A stretch of 62,131 bases of DNA from Candidatus Rokuibacteriota bacterium (GTDB lineage: Bacteria > Methylomirabilota > Methylomirabilia > Rokubacteriales > CSP1-6), in the NCBI GenBank assembly GCA_003220225.1, contig QHRU01000061.1, positions 1 to 62,131 of the forward strand, given 5' to 3'. Under the pieces are notes generated by a model. That model made no database searches. It was not told where the DNA came from and saw only the letters and a program-made list of their open reading frames with translations. Below, piece after piece: positions 9,212 to 16,814 of this stretch; position 1 is the stretch's first letter, and the number at the start of each line of letters is the position of its first letter. Made by a program: the position numbers and the translations under genes.

Positions 9212-9428
9212 CGGCCTCGATCTTCTCGAAGATCTCCTCGTTCTCGGGGAAGCGGTACGTCTCCTGATTGGAGTACACGACCTTCGTGCCGATGAACACC
9301 TCGAAGATGCCGCCCGCGCCCTCGCGCAGCGTGGCGTTGATACCATACTTGTCCTTGATGGCGGCCTGCAAACTGGAGGCCTGAGGCAGGTAGTTTCACT
9401 CGCCGCAATAGAGGATCTCGATGTCCAT
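9198..9428 (-). CDS. SelW/SelT/SelH-family (Rdx) selenoprotein with in-frame UGA
   Basis: 76 residues if the TGA at 9396-9398 is read as selenocysteine. The frame starts with ATG at 9428 behind a strong SD (AAAGGAGGA), reads MDIEILYCGE-U-NYLPQ, and continues NATLREGAGGIFEVFIGTK, VVYSNQETYRFPENEEIF to TAG. This is the Rdx thioredoxin-like fold with its CxxU redox motif (residues 8-11) at the usual place, and the conserved G-x-G-G-x-F-E-V strand. A stop here would leave a 10-residue peptide, yet the coding pattern after the TGA is perfect. A hairpin just downstream fits a bacterial SECIS. Family members are small thiol/selenol oxidoreductases. No Sec machinery gene lies in this window. Confidence 0.85.
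9363..9381 (-). promoter_or_regulatory. candidate bacterial SECIS hairpin
   Basis: Starting 15 bases after the UGA, GGCCT pairs with AGGCC; an inner C-G pair closes the loop AGUUU, which has G in its second position. Distance and loop fit the loose bSECIS pattern. Not energy-tested. Confidence 0.5.
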
Positions 9429-9467
9429 CCAGGCTCCTCCTTTCCCGATGGGCTGCCTGCCATTGTA

Positions 9468-9473
9468 TAGGAT
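9468..9473 (+). promoter_or_regulatory. -10-like TAGGAT before the nucleoside hydrolase
   Basis: TAGGAT ends nine bases before the GTG start. The overlapping minus-strand TATACAAT could serve the divergent selenoprotein gene. Confidence 0.35.
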
Positions 9474-9482
9474 GCCTCCTCC

Positions 9483-10403
9483 GTGACCACCGATTCGAGG
9501 CGCCGGGCGCTGATCGACACCGACCCCGGCATCGACGACGCGCTGGCCCTGCTGCTGGCCTGGGGCTCACCGGAGTGGACGGTGGACGTGGTCACGGTCG
9601 TCGCCGGCAACGTCCCGCTGGAGGCGGGCACCCGCAACGTTTTCCGGCTGATCGACCTGCGCCGGCCGTTGCCCCCGCCGCTCGTCGCCGCCGGGGCGGC
9701 GCGTCCGCTGGCGCGGCCGCTCAAGATCGCGCCGTACCACGGTGTCGATGGGCTCGGCGACCTGCCAGACTGGCCCCCCGTCGAGCCGCGCCCCGTCCCG
9801 GTCGACGCGCCGCGGGTGATCGTGGACGCGGCGCGCCGCCATGAGCGCGGCCTCACGATCGTCGCGCTCGGCCCGCTGACCAACCTGGCCCTCGCGGTCG
9901 AGGCGGACGCGGCGGCGATCCGCGGCGCCGGCCGCGTGGTCGCGATGGGCGGCGCCGTGGACGTGCCCGGCAACGTGACGCCCGACGCCGAGTTCAACGC
10001 CCACGTCGATCCCGAGGCGCTCGCCCGCGTGCTCGACGCCGGCGTGCGGCTCGACCTCGTGCCGCTGGATGCCACGCGCCAGGCCATCCTGGAGCCCGCC
10101 GCGCTGAACGCCGCGCTCGCGCGCGCGCCGAGGCCGTTCGCCGATCGCGTGCGCCGCATCGTCGAATACGCGCTGCGGATCGATCTCGCGCACGGCAAGC
10201 GCGGTATGGACCTGCACGACCCGCTCGCGGTCGGCGTCGCCCTCGATCCGACGCTGGTCGAGTGGGAGCCGGTCCGCCTCGCCATCGGCCCCGACGGCCA
10301 GACGCGGCGCGCCGCCGGCGAGCCCAACTGCCGCTTCGCCCGGGTGGTGGACTCGCCGCGCTTTCTCCGGATGTTTCTGGAGCGCCTATGCCCCGCGTCC
10401 TAG
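9483..10403 (+). CDS. nucleoside hydrolase (inosine-uridine preferring family)
   Basis: 306 residues, GTG start. The Asp cluster that binds Ca2+ is present as LIDTDPGIDDALAL (residues 9-22), with HGVDGLGDLP, AMGGAVDVPGNVTPDAEFN (N and E/F of the ribose pocket), HVDPEAL and the C-terminal LHDPLAV that completes the metal site. The enzyme cleaves the N-glycosidic bond of ribonucleosides to free base and ribose. It overlaps the ribokinase gene by 16 bases, so ribose released here can be phosphorylated by the next product: a compact nucleoside salvage pair. Confidence 0.92.
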   Translation: MTTDSRRRALIDTDPGIDDALALLLAWGSPEWTVDVVTVVAGNVPLEAGTRNVFRLIDLRRPLPPPLVAAGAARPLARPLKIAPYHGVDGLGDLPDWPPVEPRPVPVDAPRVIVDAARRHERGLTIVALGPLTNLALAVEADAAAIRGAGRVVAMGGAVDVPGNVTPDAEFNAHVDPEALARVLDAGVRLDLVPLDATRQAILEPAALNAALARAPRPFADRVRRIVEYALRIDLAHGKRGMDLHDPLAVGVALDPTLVEWEPVRLAIGPDGQTRRAAGEPNCRFARVVDSPRFLRMFLERLCPAS

Positions 10404-11287
10404 TCGTCGGCTCGGCCAACGTCGACTTCACGGTCGCGCTCGAGCGCCTGCCCGAGCCCGGCGAGACGGTCACCGAGGGCACGCTGCTCGTCGCGCGCGG
10501 CGGCAAGGGCGCCAACCAGGCGGTGGCGGCGCGCCGGCTGGGCGCCGAGGTGCGGCTGATGGGCTGCGTCGGCGACGATCCGTCGGGCCGCGAGGTCCGC
10601 GCGGCGCTCGCCGAGGAAGGTATTGGCGTCGAGGGGGTCGTGGCGACGCCGCAGGCCGCGACCGGCACCGCGCTGATCCTGGTGGACAGAGCGGGGCGCA
10701 ACCAGATCGGCGTGGCGCCCGGCGCCAACCGGGCGCTGACGGTGGCGCAGGTCGAGGCGCGCGCGGAGGACTTCGCGTGGGCCGAGGTCGTGGTGGCGTC
10801 GTGCGAGATCCCGCTGGACTGCGTGACCGCCGCGCTGGCGCTGGCGCGACGCCATCGGAGGACGACGATCCTCAATCCCGCGCCCGTGCCGCGGGCGCCG
10901 CTCGATCGGCTGGATCTCGTCGATTATCTGACGCCCAACGCCGGCGAGGCGGCGCGGCTCAGCGGCCTGACGGCCGGCGAGGAGGCGGCCGCCGACGCGC
11001 TCGTCACGCGCGGCGCCGGCACGGTGATCGTCACGCTCGGGGAGGCCGGTGTGTTGTCTCGCGGCCGGGGCGGCTCGCATCGCGCCGCGGGCGTGCGGGT
11101 GCAGGCCGTGGACACCACGGCCGCGGGCGACGCGTTCAACGGCGCGCTCGCGGTGGCGCTGGCCGAGCGCCGCGATCTGCCATCAGCGCTCCGCTTCGCG
11201 AACACGGTCGCCGCGCTCGCGTGCACGAAGCGCGGCGCTCAGCCGTCACTGCCGACGCGCGCGGAGGTGGACCGTGTGGCTCGGTGA
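10388..11287 (+). CDS. rbsK: ribokinase (PfkB family)
   Basis: 299 residues from the ATG at 10388 inside the end of the nucleoside hydrolase gene. Features: VVGSANVDFTV at the N-terminus, GGKGANQAVAARRLG (PfkB signature 1), NPAPVP, TPNAGEAARLSGL, VIVTLGEAGV, and VDTTAAGDAFNGALAVAL, whose Asp in A-G-D-A-F is the catalytic base and whose TTAAGD forms the anion hole. It phosphorylates D-ribose at O5. The tight overlap with the hydrolase supports ribose from nucleosides as the source. A related sugar specificity, such as deoxyribose, is possible. Confidence 0.9.
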   Translation: MPRVLVVGSANVDFTVALERLPEPGETVTEGTLLVARGGKGANQAVAARRLGAEVRLMGCVGDDPSGREVRAALAEEGIGVEGVVATPQAATGTALILVDRAGRNQIGVAPGANRALTVAQVEARAEDFAWAEVVVASCEIPLDCVTAALALARRHRRTTILNPAPVPRAPLDRLDLVDYLTPNAGEAARLSGLTAGEEAAADALVTRGAGTVIVTLGEAGVLSRGRGGSHRAAGVRVQAVDTTAAGDAFNGALAVALAERRDLPSALRFANTVAALACTKRGAQPSLPTRAEVDRVAR

Positions 11288-12134
11288 GCGTCGCGGCGAG
11301 CTGTCGGACTGGGTGACGCAGTGCTGGGTGCGGGCGACGGGCCGGCGCGTCGACCTGGCCGCGGCGCCGTGGCTTGCGGGCCCCGTCGGTGCGCCGCGCG
11401 GAATCGGCTCCGCGTTCTTCGACGAGCTCGCGGCGGCGCGCGGGCTTCGCGTCACGCGGCCCGCGACCTGCGGGCTCGTGGCCGACCTCGCCGTGCTCGC
11501 CGGGCCCGACTTCGACCCCGCGCGCGTCGACCCCAGGGTTCGCGACTTCTACGAGCACACCGCCGCCTACGACCTCGACGCGTGGGCCGAATGGTGCGGC
11601 GCCTTTCGGCCGTTCGGCTGGGCGCTCGCGCGACTCTTCAGCCGGCGACTGCAGCAGCTCAACGTGCCGCTCTCGGCGCTCGACACGAGCCGCGGCCTCA
11701 CGAGTGACGTGCTCCAGCTCACCGACGCGACAGGTGCCGTCCGCCACACCGCGTGGCTGCGCGAGCTCCGCGGCAGCGGCGACGTGGTGTACGCGGCCAC
11801 CTACTCGGTCTGTCGCGTGCCAGGCTACGCAGGGGCGTGCGTGAAGGTCGTATTTCCGCTGCCGAACGGCAATGCGGTGGTGTTGATGCGGCCGACCCCG
11901 AGCGCCGACGGGTCGCTCTCGATCGTGTCCTCGGGCGCGCGCTTCGGCGAGCCGGGCTTCTACTTCACGGTGGTGTCACCGACGCGCGCGTGGGCGCGCT
12001 ACGTGCGCACGATGCGCGAGACGATCCACGTGTACGCCGACGGCGAGCACGTGCGCGCCGACCACACGCTCACGATCTGGCGCACCACGTTCCTCCGGCT
12101 GCATTACCGCCTGCGCCGCCGCGTGGCCGGCTAG
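11274..12134 (+). CDS. unknown protein, 286 aa
   Basis: 286 residues from the GTG at 11274, which overlaps the ribokinase end by 14 bases; the longer frame to 11049 is a ribokinase shadow. Visible features are a tryptophan-rich N-terminus (LGERRGELSDWVTQCWVRAT), VRDFYEHTAAYDLDAWAEW, and a C-terminal beta-rich part with VYAATYSVCRVPGYAG, VKVVFPLPNGNAVVLMRP and a final basic RLHYRLRRR. No signal peptide or membrane segment is seen. The family is not recognised; it looks like a soluble two-domain protein. Position suggests cotranscription with the salvage genes, but a functional link is not shown. Confidence 0.65.
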   Translation: MWLGERRGELSDWVTQCWVRATGRRVDLAAAPWLAGPVGAPRGIGSAFFDELAAARGLRVTRPATCGLVADLAVLAGPDFDPARVDPRVRDFYEHTAAYDLDAWAEWCGAFRPFGWALARLFSRRLQQLNVPLSALDTSRGLTSDVLQLTDATGAVRHTAWLRELRGSGDVVYAATYSVCRVPGYAGACVKVVFPLPNGNAVVLMRPTPSADGSLSIVSSGARFGEPGFYFTVVSPTRAWARYVRTMRETIHVYADGEHVRADHTLTIWRTTFLRLHYRLRRRVAG

Positions 12135-12250
12135 TAGATGGGGGGCCCCGACATGGCCCCCCACATTCTTCAAGCGAAGGGGGCTACGCCCCCCTCGGAC
12201 TCCCCCGGCACGCTCGGGGCGCCCCGGCGAAGCCGTGGCACCCCTCGATA
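12135..12250. repeat. dispersed GC palindromic repeat, copy 1
   Basis: A 9-bp perfect stem TGGGGGGCC/GGCCCCCCA with a 7-base loop (12139-12163) is followed by GGGGGCTACGCCCCC-CTCGGACTCCCC (about 12178-12206) and a GGGGCGCCCC block. The same modules recur at 31222-31335, 52406-52477 and 53051-53119. It fills the space between the unknown gene and the convergent LysM gene and may also work as a terminator. Confidence 0.75.
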
Positions 12251-12265
12251 CTCCGACAGGTTCCT

Positions 12266-13300
12266 CTAGCGCGACTTCCGCTGCTCGAGGCCCTTCAGCA
12301 GGCGCTCGGCCTGCTCGAGGTTGCGCTTGGCGTTGACGTTCTGGGGCTCCAGGTCGAGCACGATCTTCCACTCGGCGATGGCCTCGGGCAGCTTCTCCTC
12401 GCGGAAGAGTCGGATGCCTTCCTGGTAGTGGCGGTCGATGACCTGGCGCCGCGCCTGCGGCAGCAGACTTGCCACGTCCTGGTAGTCGGGCTGCAGCTTC
12501 GCCAGCTGGGTCAGCGCGCGGTACGAGTCGTCGTACTTCTTCTCCTCGAGCGCCGTCTGGCCCAGGCGGTAGAGCGCGAGCTTCTTCAGTTCGGCGCCCT
12601 CGCGGTCGCCCGGGTTCTGCGCGAGGAAGCGGTCGAGGTCGGCGAGCGCGGCGGCGAACTCCTTGTGTTCGACCGCCTCGCGCGCGTCGGAGAGCAGCGG
12701 GCTGACTTCCGGTGGCTCGTCGGGCGGCACCGGCTTGTCGGAGCCGCGCGGCGCGTAGAAGGGTACGCCCGGGATCTCCGGAATGCGCAGCACGGCGCCG
12801 ACCACGAGCGGCTTCCCCGGCGGCAGGTTGTTCGCCTCCCAGATCACCTCGCCGCGCGCACGATCGCCGTAGTAGCGCTCGGCGAGCGAGGCGAGCGTGT
12901 CGCCCGCGCGGACCGTGTACGTCACGAACTCGATGTCGCCGACCTCGCGCAGCATCTCCGCCGCCGTCGCGTTCGCCGGGTCGAGCGCGAGCGCCGACAG
13001 CAGCGAGCGCCGCGCCTGCAGCGGCGCCCCGCGCTGCAGCAAGCCGCGCGCCTCGGTGACCTTCGTGGCCACGAGCCCCTCGATGCGCGCGGTCAGCCTC
13101 GCCTCGTTCGCGCGCGCCTCGGCGTCGTTGGCATCGATGGCGCGCGCGACCTTCCATTCGAGCAGGGCCGGGCGCAGCTGGCCGTCCTTTTCCAGCTTCC
13201 GGGCCTTCGCGTGACTGGATGCGGCCAGCTCGGGTTTCGTCGACGCGGTGGCGCACGCGCCGAGCAGGAGCGCCGCGGCGAGCGCGGCCGAGACCCTCAC
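12266..13300 (-). CDS. LysM-domain lipoprotein with TPR repeats
   Basis: 344 residues from the GTG at 13300, whose GTGA overlaps the stop of the deacetylase gene. Lipobox LLGAC puts the lipidated Cys at residue 16. An N-terminal TPR-like helical region (GQLRPALLEWKVARAID) precedes a LysM domain at about residues 127-175 (TYTVRAGDTLASLAERYYGD and NNLPPGKPLVVGAVLRIPEI), which binds peptidoglycan glycan. The C-terminal half carries three to four TPR units ending KNLEQAERLLKGLEQRKSR. This would tether a protein-interaction scaffold to the wall. It is the last gene of the envelope group with deacetylase, cyclase and NagZ-like genes. Confidence 0.85.
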   Translation of the reverse strand: MRVSAALAAALLLGACATASTKPELAASSHAKARKLEKDGQLRPALLEWKVARAIDANDAEARANEARLTARIEGLVATKVTEARGLLQRGAPLQARRSLLSALALDPANATAAEMLREVGDIEFVTYTVRAGDTLASLAERYYGDRARGEVIWEANNLPPGKPLVVGAVLRIPEIPGVPFYAPRGSDKPVPPDEPPEVSPLLSDAREAVEHKEFAAALADLDRFLAQNPGDREGAELKKLALYRLGQTALEEKKYDDSYRALTQLAKLQPDYQDVASLLPQARRQVIDRHYQEGIRLFREEKLPEAIAEWKIVLDLEPQNVNAKRNLEQAERLLKGLEQRKSR

Positions 13301-14304
13301 CGGAGGTCTTCTGCGTGGAAGAGGTTCAGGTTCTTCGCGAACTGTTCGAGGGTCATCCCGGAGTAGACCTGGCTGCGGCTGATCTGGAGCGGCCGCACGA
13401 AGGAGGGGTTGCTCTCGCGGCGCACGGTGAAGGCGGCGGCGTAACCCTCCTCGCGCACGCGCGCGAGCAGCGCGTCGTCGAAGCGGCCGTACGGGTACGC
13501 GAGGAACTGCACGCCGCGACCGAGCCGGCTCTGGAAGAGCCGCGGCGGCTCGGCCAGCTCGGCCTGCATGCGCCGCGCGTACTGCGCCTCCGTCTCGCCG
13601 CTCACGCGGCGCAGGTCGCCGTGGGTCTTGCTGTGCGCCTGGACGTCGAACCCCTCGGCGGCGAGGCTCTTCAGCTCGTCCCAGGAGAGGGCGTTGCGGC
13701 CGGCGCCGACGTAGTCGGTGTAGACGAAGAGCGTGGCCGGGAAGCCGAGCTGCTTCAGCACCGGGTAGGCGTGGTCGCGGAACGAGTGGTAGCCGTCGTC
13801 GAAGGTCAGCACGACGGACTTCTTCGGCAGCTGGCGCTTGAGGCGCAACCACTCGACGAACTCCGCCAGCGATACCACCCGATAGCCCTCGCGCTTGAGA
13901 TAGCGCATCTGCTCGGTGAACGCGTCGGCGTCGAGCACCAGCCGGCCCTTCGATTGCGGCCCGAGGTTGTGGTAGACGAGGATCGGCACGAGCTGGTAGC
14001 CGGTCGGTTCCACGCCCGCCGGGTTCCACGGCCGCCTGGGCACCACCACGCGCTGGCCGGCCTTGAAGACCCGCGCGCCGCTGTTGAAGTCCTCGATCAT
14101 CCACGCCTTCGCCGGGTCACCGAGGTGAGTCCGCGCGAGCGCCTCCGCGCTCTCGCGCTCCTTCGCGACGACGACGACGATGAAGTCCTCCGACTCGCCG
14201 ACCACGGCGGCCGTGGACTTGTCGGGGCCCGCCCCCGACCAGACGCCCAGCAAGGCGCAGCCGCCCAGGGCGAGGAGCGCGGCGACGAGGCTCAGCGCGC
14301 GCAC
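13297..14304 (-). CDS. polysaccharide deacetylase lipoprotein
   Basis: 335 residues from the GTG at 14304 (VRALSLVAALLALGGC, lipid Cys16). A LysM-like segment follows (DPAKAWMIEDFNSGARVFKAGQ...VVVPRRPW). The NodB/CE4 domain starts near residue 110: ILVYHNLG, VVLTFDDGYHSFRDHAYPVL (catalytic Asp pair TFDDG), HSKTHGDL (the H-x3-H metal motif, in place of SHT-x2-H), and FLAYPYGRFDD. Such enzymes remove N- or O-acetyl groups from peptidoglycan or exopolysaccharide. It overlaps the cyclase stop by 13 bases and the LysM lipoprotein start by 4, so all three are cotranslated. Confidence 0.87.
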   Translation of the reverse strand: MRALSLVAALLALGGCALLGVWSGAGPDKSTAAVVGESEDFIVVVVAKERESAEALARTHLGDPAKAWMIEDFNSGARVFKAGQRVVVPRRPWNPAGVEPTGYQLVPILVYHNLGPQSKGRLVLDADAFTEQMRYLKREGYRVVSLAEFVEWLRLKRQLPKKSVVLTFDDGYHSFRDHAYPVLKQLGFPATLFVYTDYVGAGRNALSWDELKSLAAEGFDVQAHSKTHGDLRRVSGETEAQYARRMQAELAEPPRLFQSRLGRGVQFLAYPYGRFDDALLARVREEGYAAAFTVRRESNPSFVRPLQISRSQVYSGMTLEQFAKNLNLFHAEDLR

Positions 14305-15674
14305 AGGCCGCGCACCTCGTAGACCTCGACCCCTTCCTTCTTGCCCTTCACCTTCATGGTGCCGAGCGACTTCGCGTTCACGAGATCCTTCACCGCCTCG
14401 TACGTGCGGCGGGTGAGGAGGATCGAGCCCGGCTTCGCGCGGTCTTGCAGCCACGCGGCGATGTTGACGCTGTCGCCGATCACGGTGTACTCCATGCGCT
14501 CCTCGGTGCCCACCGTGCCCGCGACCACCTCGCCCAGACTCACGCCGATGCCGACCTCGAACGCGCCTTGCCTCGCCGCGCGGCGGCGCACGCCGAGGTC
14601 GGCGATGGCCTGGCGCATGTCGAGCGCCGTCATCACGGCGCGCGCGGCGTGGTCCGGGTGCCGGATGGGCGCGCCGAAGACGGCCATGACGGCGTCGCCG
14701 AGGAACTTGTCGAGCGTGCCGTCGTGCTTGAACACCGTCTCGATCATGAGCGTGTAGAACTCGTTGAGCACCTTCACGACCTGTTCCGGGCTCAGGTGCT
14801 CGGTCATGGAGGTGAAGCCGCGGATGTCGCAGAAGAGCACGGTGACCTCGCGGCGCTCGCCGGTGAGCATCGCGTGCTCGGGGTCCTTCAGCACCTCCGC
14901 GACGACCTCGCGCGCCACGTAGCGGGTGAACGCGCGCTTGATCATCTCCTTCTCACGCAGGCTCTTGGCCATGCGGTTGAAGGACTCCGTCAGCACGCCC
15001 AGCTCGTCGCGCGTCGTCACGGGCACCGACACGCTGAAGTCGCCCTGGGCGACGGCGTCGGTCGCTTCCATCAGCCGGTGGATGGGGCGCGCGAGCAGGG
15101 TGGCCAGCGCCACCGCGCCGGCAAGCCCGAGGACGACCATGAAGGCGGTGATGACGACGGCCTGGTTGCGGGCCTGGCTGACGGCGGCGGTGATGGGTCG
15201 CGTGGCGAAGCCGACGTAGAGCGTGCCGAGGGGCGTCTTGCTGAAGACGAGCGGCACCGAGATGTCGATGATCTCGGCGCCGCCGGAGGTCCTGTACTTC
15301 TGGACCAGCAGCTCCTTGCCGGGGGGTTTCAGCTTCTCGGGCCGCACCACGGGCTTGCCGATCAGCGTGACGTCGGAGTGCGCGTGGACGAGGCCCTTCT
15401 CGTCGGCGAACACGACGTAGGCGACGTCGCGGTCGCGCAGCGCCTCCCTGATGAGGATGTTGAGCGCGAGGTCGTCGTTGGTGGCCAGCGCGCTCTTGCC
15501 GCCGGCGGCGAGGTTGGCGGCCATGCTGAGACCGCGCCTGGTGACGGCTTCGGTCAGGGCCTGCTCCTGGCGCCGCAGGAGCGAGAAGCTGACGAGCAGG
15601 ACGGCGAGGGCGACGAGGGTGGTGATGAGGAGGCTGAGCTTGACTTTGAGCGGCAGCCGGAACTCGCGCCTCAC
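14292..15674 (-). CDS. membrane-bound adenylate/guanylate cyclase (class III) with HAMP
   Basis: 460 residues. The order is: TM1 at about residues 11-30, a periplasmic sensor region (31-165, with MAANLAAGGKSALATNDDLA and AHSDVTLIGKPV, dCACHE-like), TM2 at about 170-192, HAMP (195-245), a signalling helix, and a catalytic domain from about 265 with VTVLFCDIRGFTSMTEHLS (metal Asp), DKFLGDAVMAVFGAP (second metal Asp) and VIGDSVNIAAWLQ. It converts ATP (or GTP) to the cyclic nucleotide in response to an extracytoplasmic signal. The GTG start lies six bases after TAGTCT with no SD. It heads a coupled unit with the deacetylase and LysM lipoprotein. Confidence 0.9.
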   Translation of the reverse strand: MRREFRLPLKVKLSLLITTLVALAVLLVSFSLLRRQEQALTEAVTRRGLSMAANLAAGGKSALATNDDLALNILIREALRDRDVAYVVFADEKGLVHAHSDVTLIGKPVVRPEKLKPPGKELLVQKYRTSGGAEIIDISVPLVFSKTPLGTLYVGFATRPITAAVSQARNQAVVITAFMVVLGLAGAVALATLLARPIHRLMEATDAVAQGDFSVSVPVTTRDELGVLTESFNRMAKSLREKEMIKRAFTRYVAREVVAEVLKDPEHAMLTGERREVTVLFCDIRGFTSMTEHLSPEQVVKVLNEFYTLMIETVFKHDGTLDKFLGDAVMAVFGAPIRHPDHAARAVMTALDMRQAIADLGVRRRAARQGAFEVGIGVSLGEVVAGTVGTEERMEYTVIGDSVNIAAWLQDRAKPGSILLTRRTYEAVKDLVNAKSLGTMKVKGKKEGVEVYEVRGLCAR

Positions 15675-15680
15675 CTAACG

Positions 15681-15686
15681 AGACTA
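15681..15686 (-). promoter_or_regulatory. -10-like TAGTCT, probable leaderless promoter of the cyclase gene
   Basis: The hexamer ends six bases before the GTG at 15674. It overlaps the end of the upstream NagZ-like gene (stop at 15684). Confidence 0.4.
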
Positions 15687-16814
15687 TCGGACCTCGGCGG
15701 CGGGGGTCAACAATCGAGACCTGAGCGCGGCCACCCGCGCCAGTGCCTCGTCCACCCGGCCGGCCGGCAGCCGGCCCCGGCGCACGGCCCCGCGAATGGT
15801 CTTGAGGGTTTCCGCGGAGGCCGAGCGGTCGCCGGGCAGCCGGTCGTCGGCGATCAAGATCAGGTCGACGCCGGCCCGGAGCGCCAGGACGGCGGCGTCG
15901 CCCGCGCCGTAGTGCTGCTCGATGGCGCCCATCCGCATGTCGTCGCTCACGACCACGCCGCGCCAGCCCAGCTTGCGTCGCAGCATGCCGTCGATGGTCG
16001 GCCGCGACAGGGTGGCCGGGACCCAGGCGTCGAGGTGGCGGTTGTAGACGTGGGCCGTCATCACGGCGTCCACGAGGCCCTCGGCCAGCAGCAGCCGGTA
16101 GGGGACCAGCTCGACGTCCGGCCGCGCGGTGTCGGTGACGTCGACGAAGCCCGCGTGCGAGTCCTCGACGCTCGAGCCGTGACCGGGGAAGTGCTTGAGG
16201 GCGGTGAGGACGCCGGCGGCGTGCATGCCGGTGATGTACGCGCGGGCCTGGGCGGCCACGAGGGTCGGGTTCGCCCCGAACGAGCGGCCGACGCCGACGA
16301 TGACGGGGTTGGCCGGGTTGTAGCCCACGTCCACCACCGGCGCGAGGTTCCAGTTGATGCCGGCGGCGCGGAGCATGCCGCCGATGCGCCGCGCCTCCAG
16401 CTCCGTCTGCGCGAGGTCGCCGGCCTGGCCGAGGTCCTGGTGCGACGGCGTCTCCGTCCAGCCCGCGTCGGGGCCCAGGCGCATGACGCGTCCGCCCTCG
16501 GCGTCCACCGCCACGAGGAGGGCGCGGCCCGTGCACTCGCGGGCGCGAGCGCTGAGGTCGCGCGTCAGCCGCGCCGTCTGCTCCGCGCTGACGATGTTGC
16601 GTGCGAACAGGATGACGCCGGCCACGCGCGTCTCGCACACGAGCCTCTCGAGGGCGGCGTTGTCCTCGAGCGTGGTGCCGTGAAAGCCCACGAGCAGCAG
16701 CTCGCCGAGCCGGGGGTTGAGCGCGCCGAAGCGCTCGGGCGCGGGCGCGGCGCTGCGGCAGCCGGCGACGAGGAGGACGGCGAGGAGGAGCGCGGGCCGG
16801 AGGCTAGCGGCCAC
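15684..16814 (-). CDS. beta-N-acetylhexosaminidase, GH3 (NagZ-like) lipoprotein
   Basis: 376 residues, GTG start overlapping the BtpA stop by 11 bases. The N-terminus is a lipoprotein signal (LLVAGC, Cys19), unlike cytosolic NagZ of enterobacteria. GH3 features: VAGVILFARNI, LLVAVDAEGGRVMRLG (substrate-binding), LAPVVDVGYNPANPVIVG, GVLTALKHFPGHG (the KHFPGHG NagZ signature with the mobile loop His) and VVVSDDMRMGAI, whose first Asp is the nucleophile in the SDD/M motif. It would release N-acetylglucosamine from muropeptides at the membrane surface, consistent with the neighbouring deacetylase and LysM proteins. Confidence 0.9.
   Translation of the reverse strand: MAASLRPALLLAVLLVAGCRSAAPAPERFGALNPRLGELLLVGFHGTTLEDNAALERLVCETRVAGVILFARNIVSAEQTARLTRDLSARARECTGRALLVAVDAEGGRVMRLGPDAGWTETPSHQDLGQAGDLAQTELEARRIGGMLRAAGINWNLAPVVDVGYNPANPVIVGVGRSFGANPTLVAAQARAYITGMHAAGVLTALKHFPGHGSSVEDSHAGFVDVTDTARPDVELVPYRLLLAEGLVDAVMTAHVYNRHLDAWVPATLSRPTIDGMLRRKLGWRGVVVSDDMRMGAIEQHYGAGDAAVLALRAGVDLILIADDRLPGDRSASAETLKTIRGAVRRGRLPAGRVDEALARVAALRSRLLTPAAEVR

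Noticed and set aside
9208-9570. 120-residue minus-strand frame over the selenoprotein region
   Set aside because: It is an Arg/Pro-rich out-of-frame shadow; the correct frame is the one with the in-frame UGA at 9396-9398.
12266-14104. 612-residue frame covering the LysM gene and part of the deacetylase gene
   Set aside because: The upstream part is a shadow of the deacetylase; the lipoprotein signal and the GTGA overlap fix the start at 13300.
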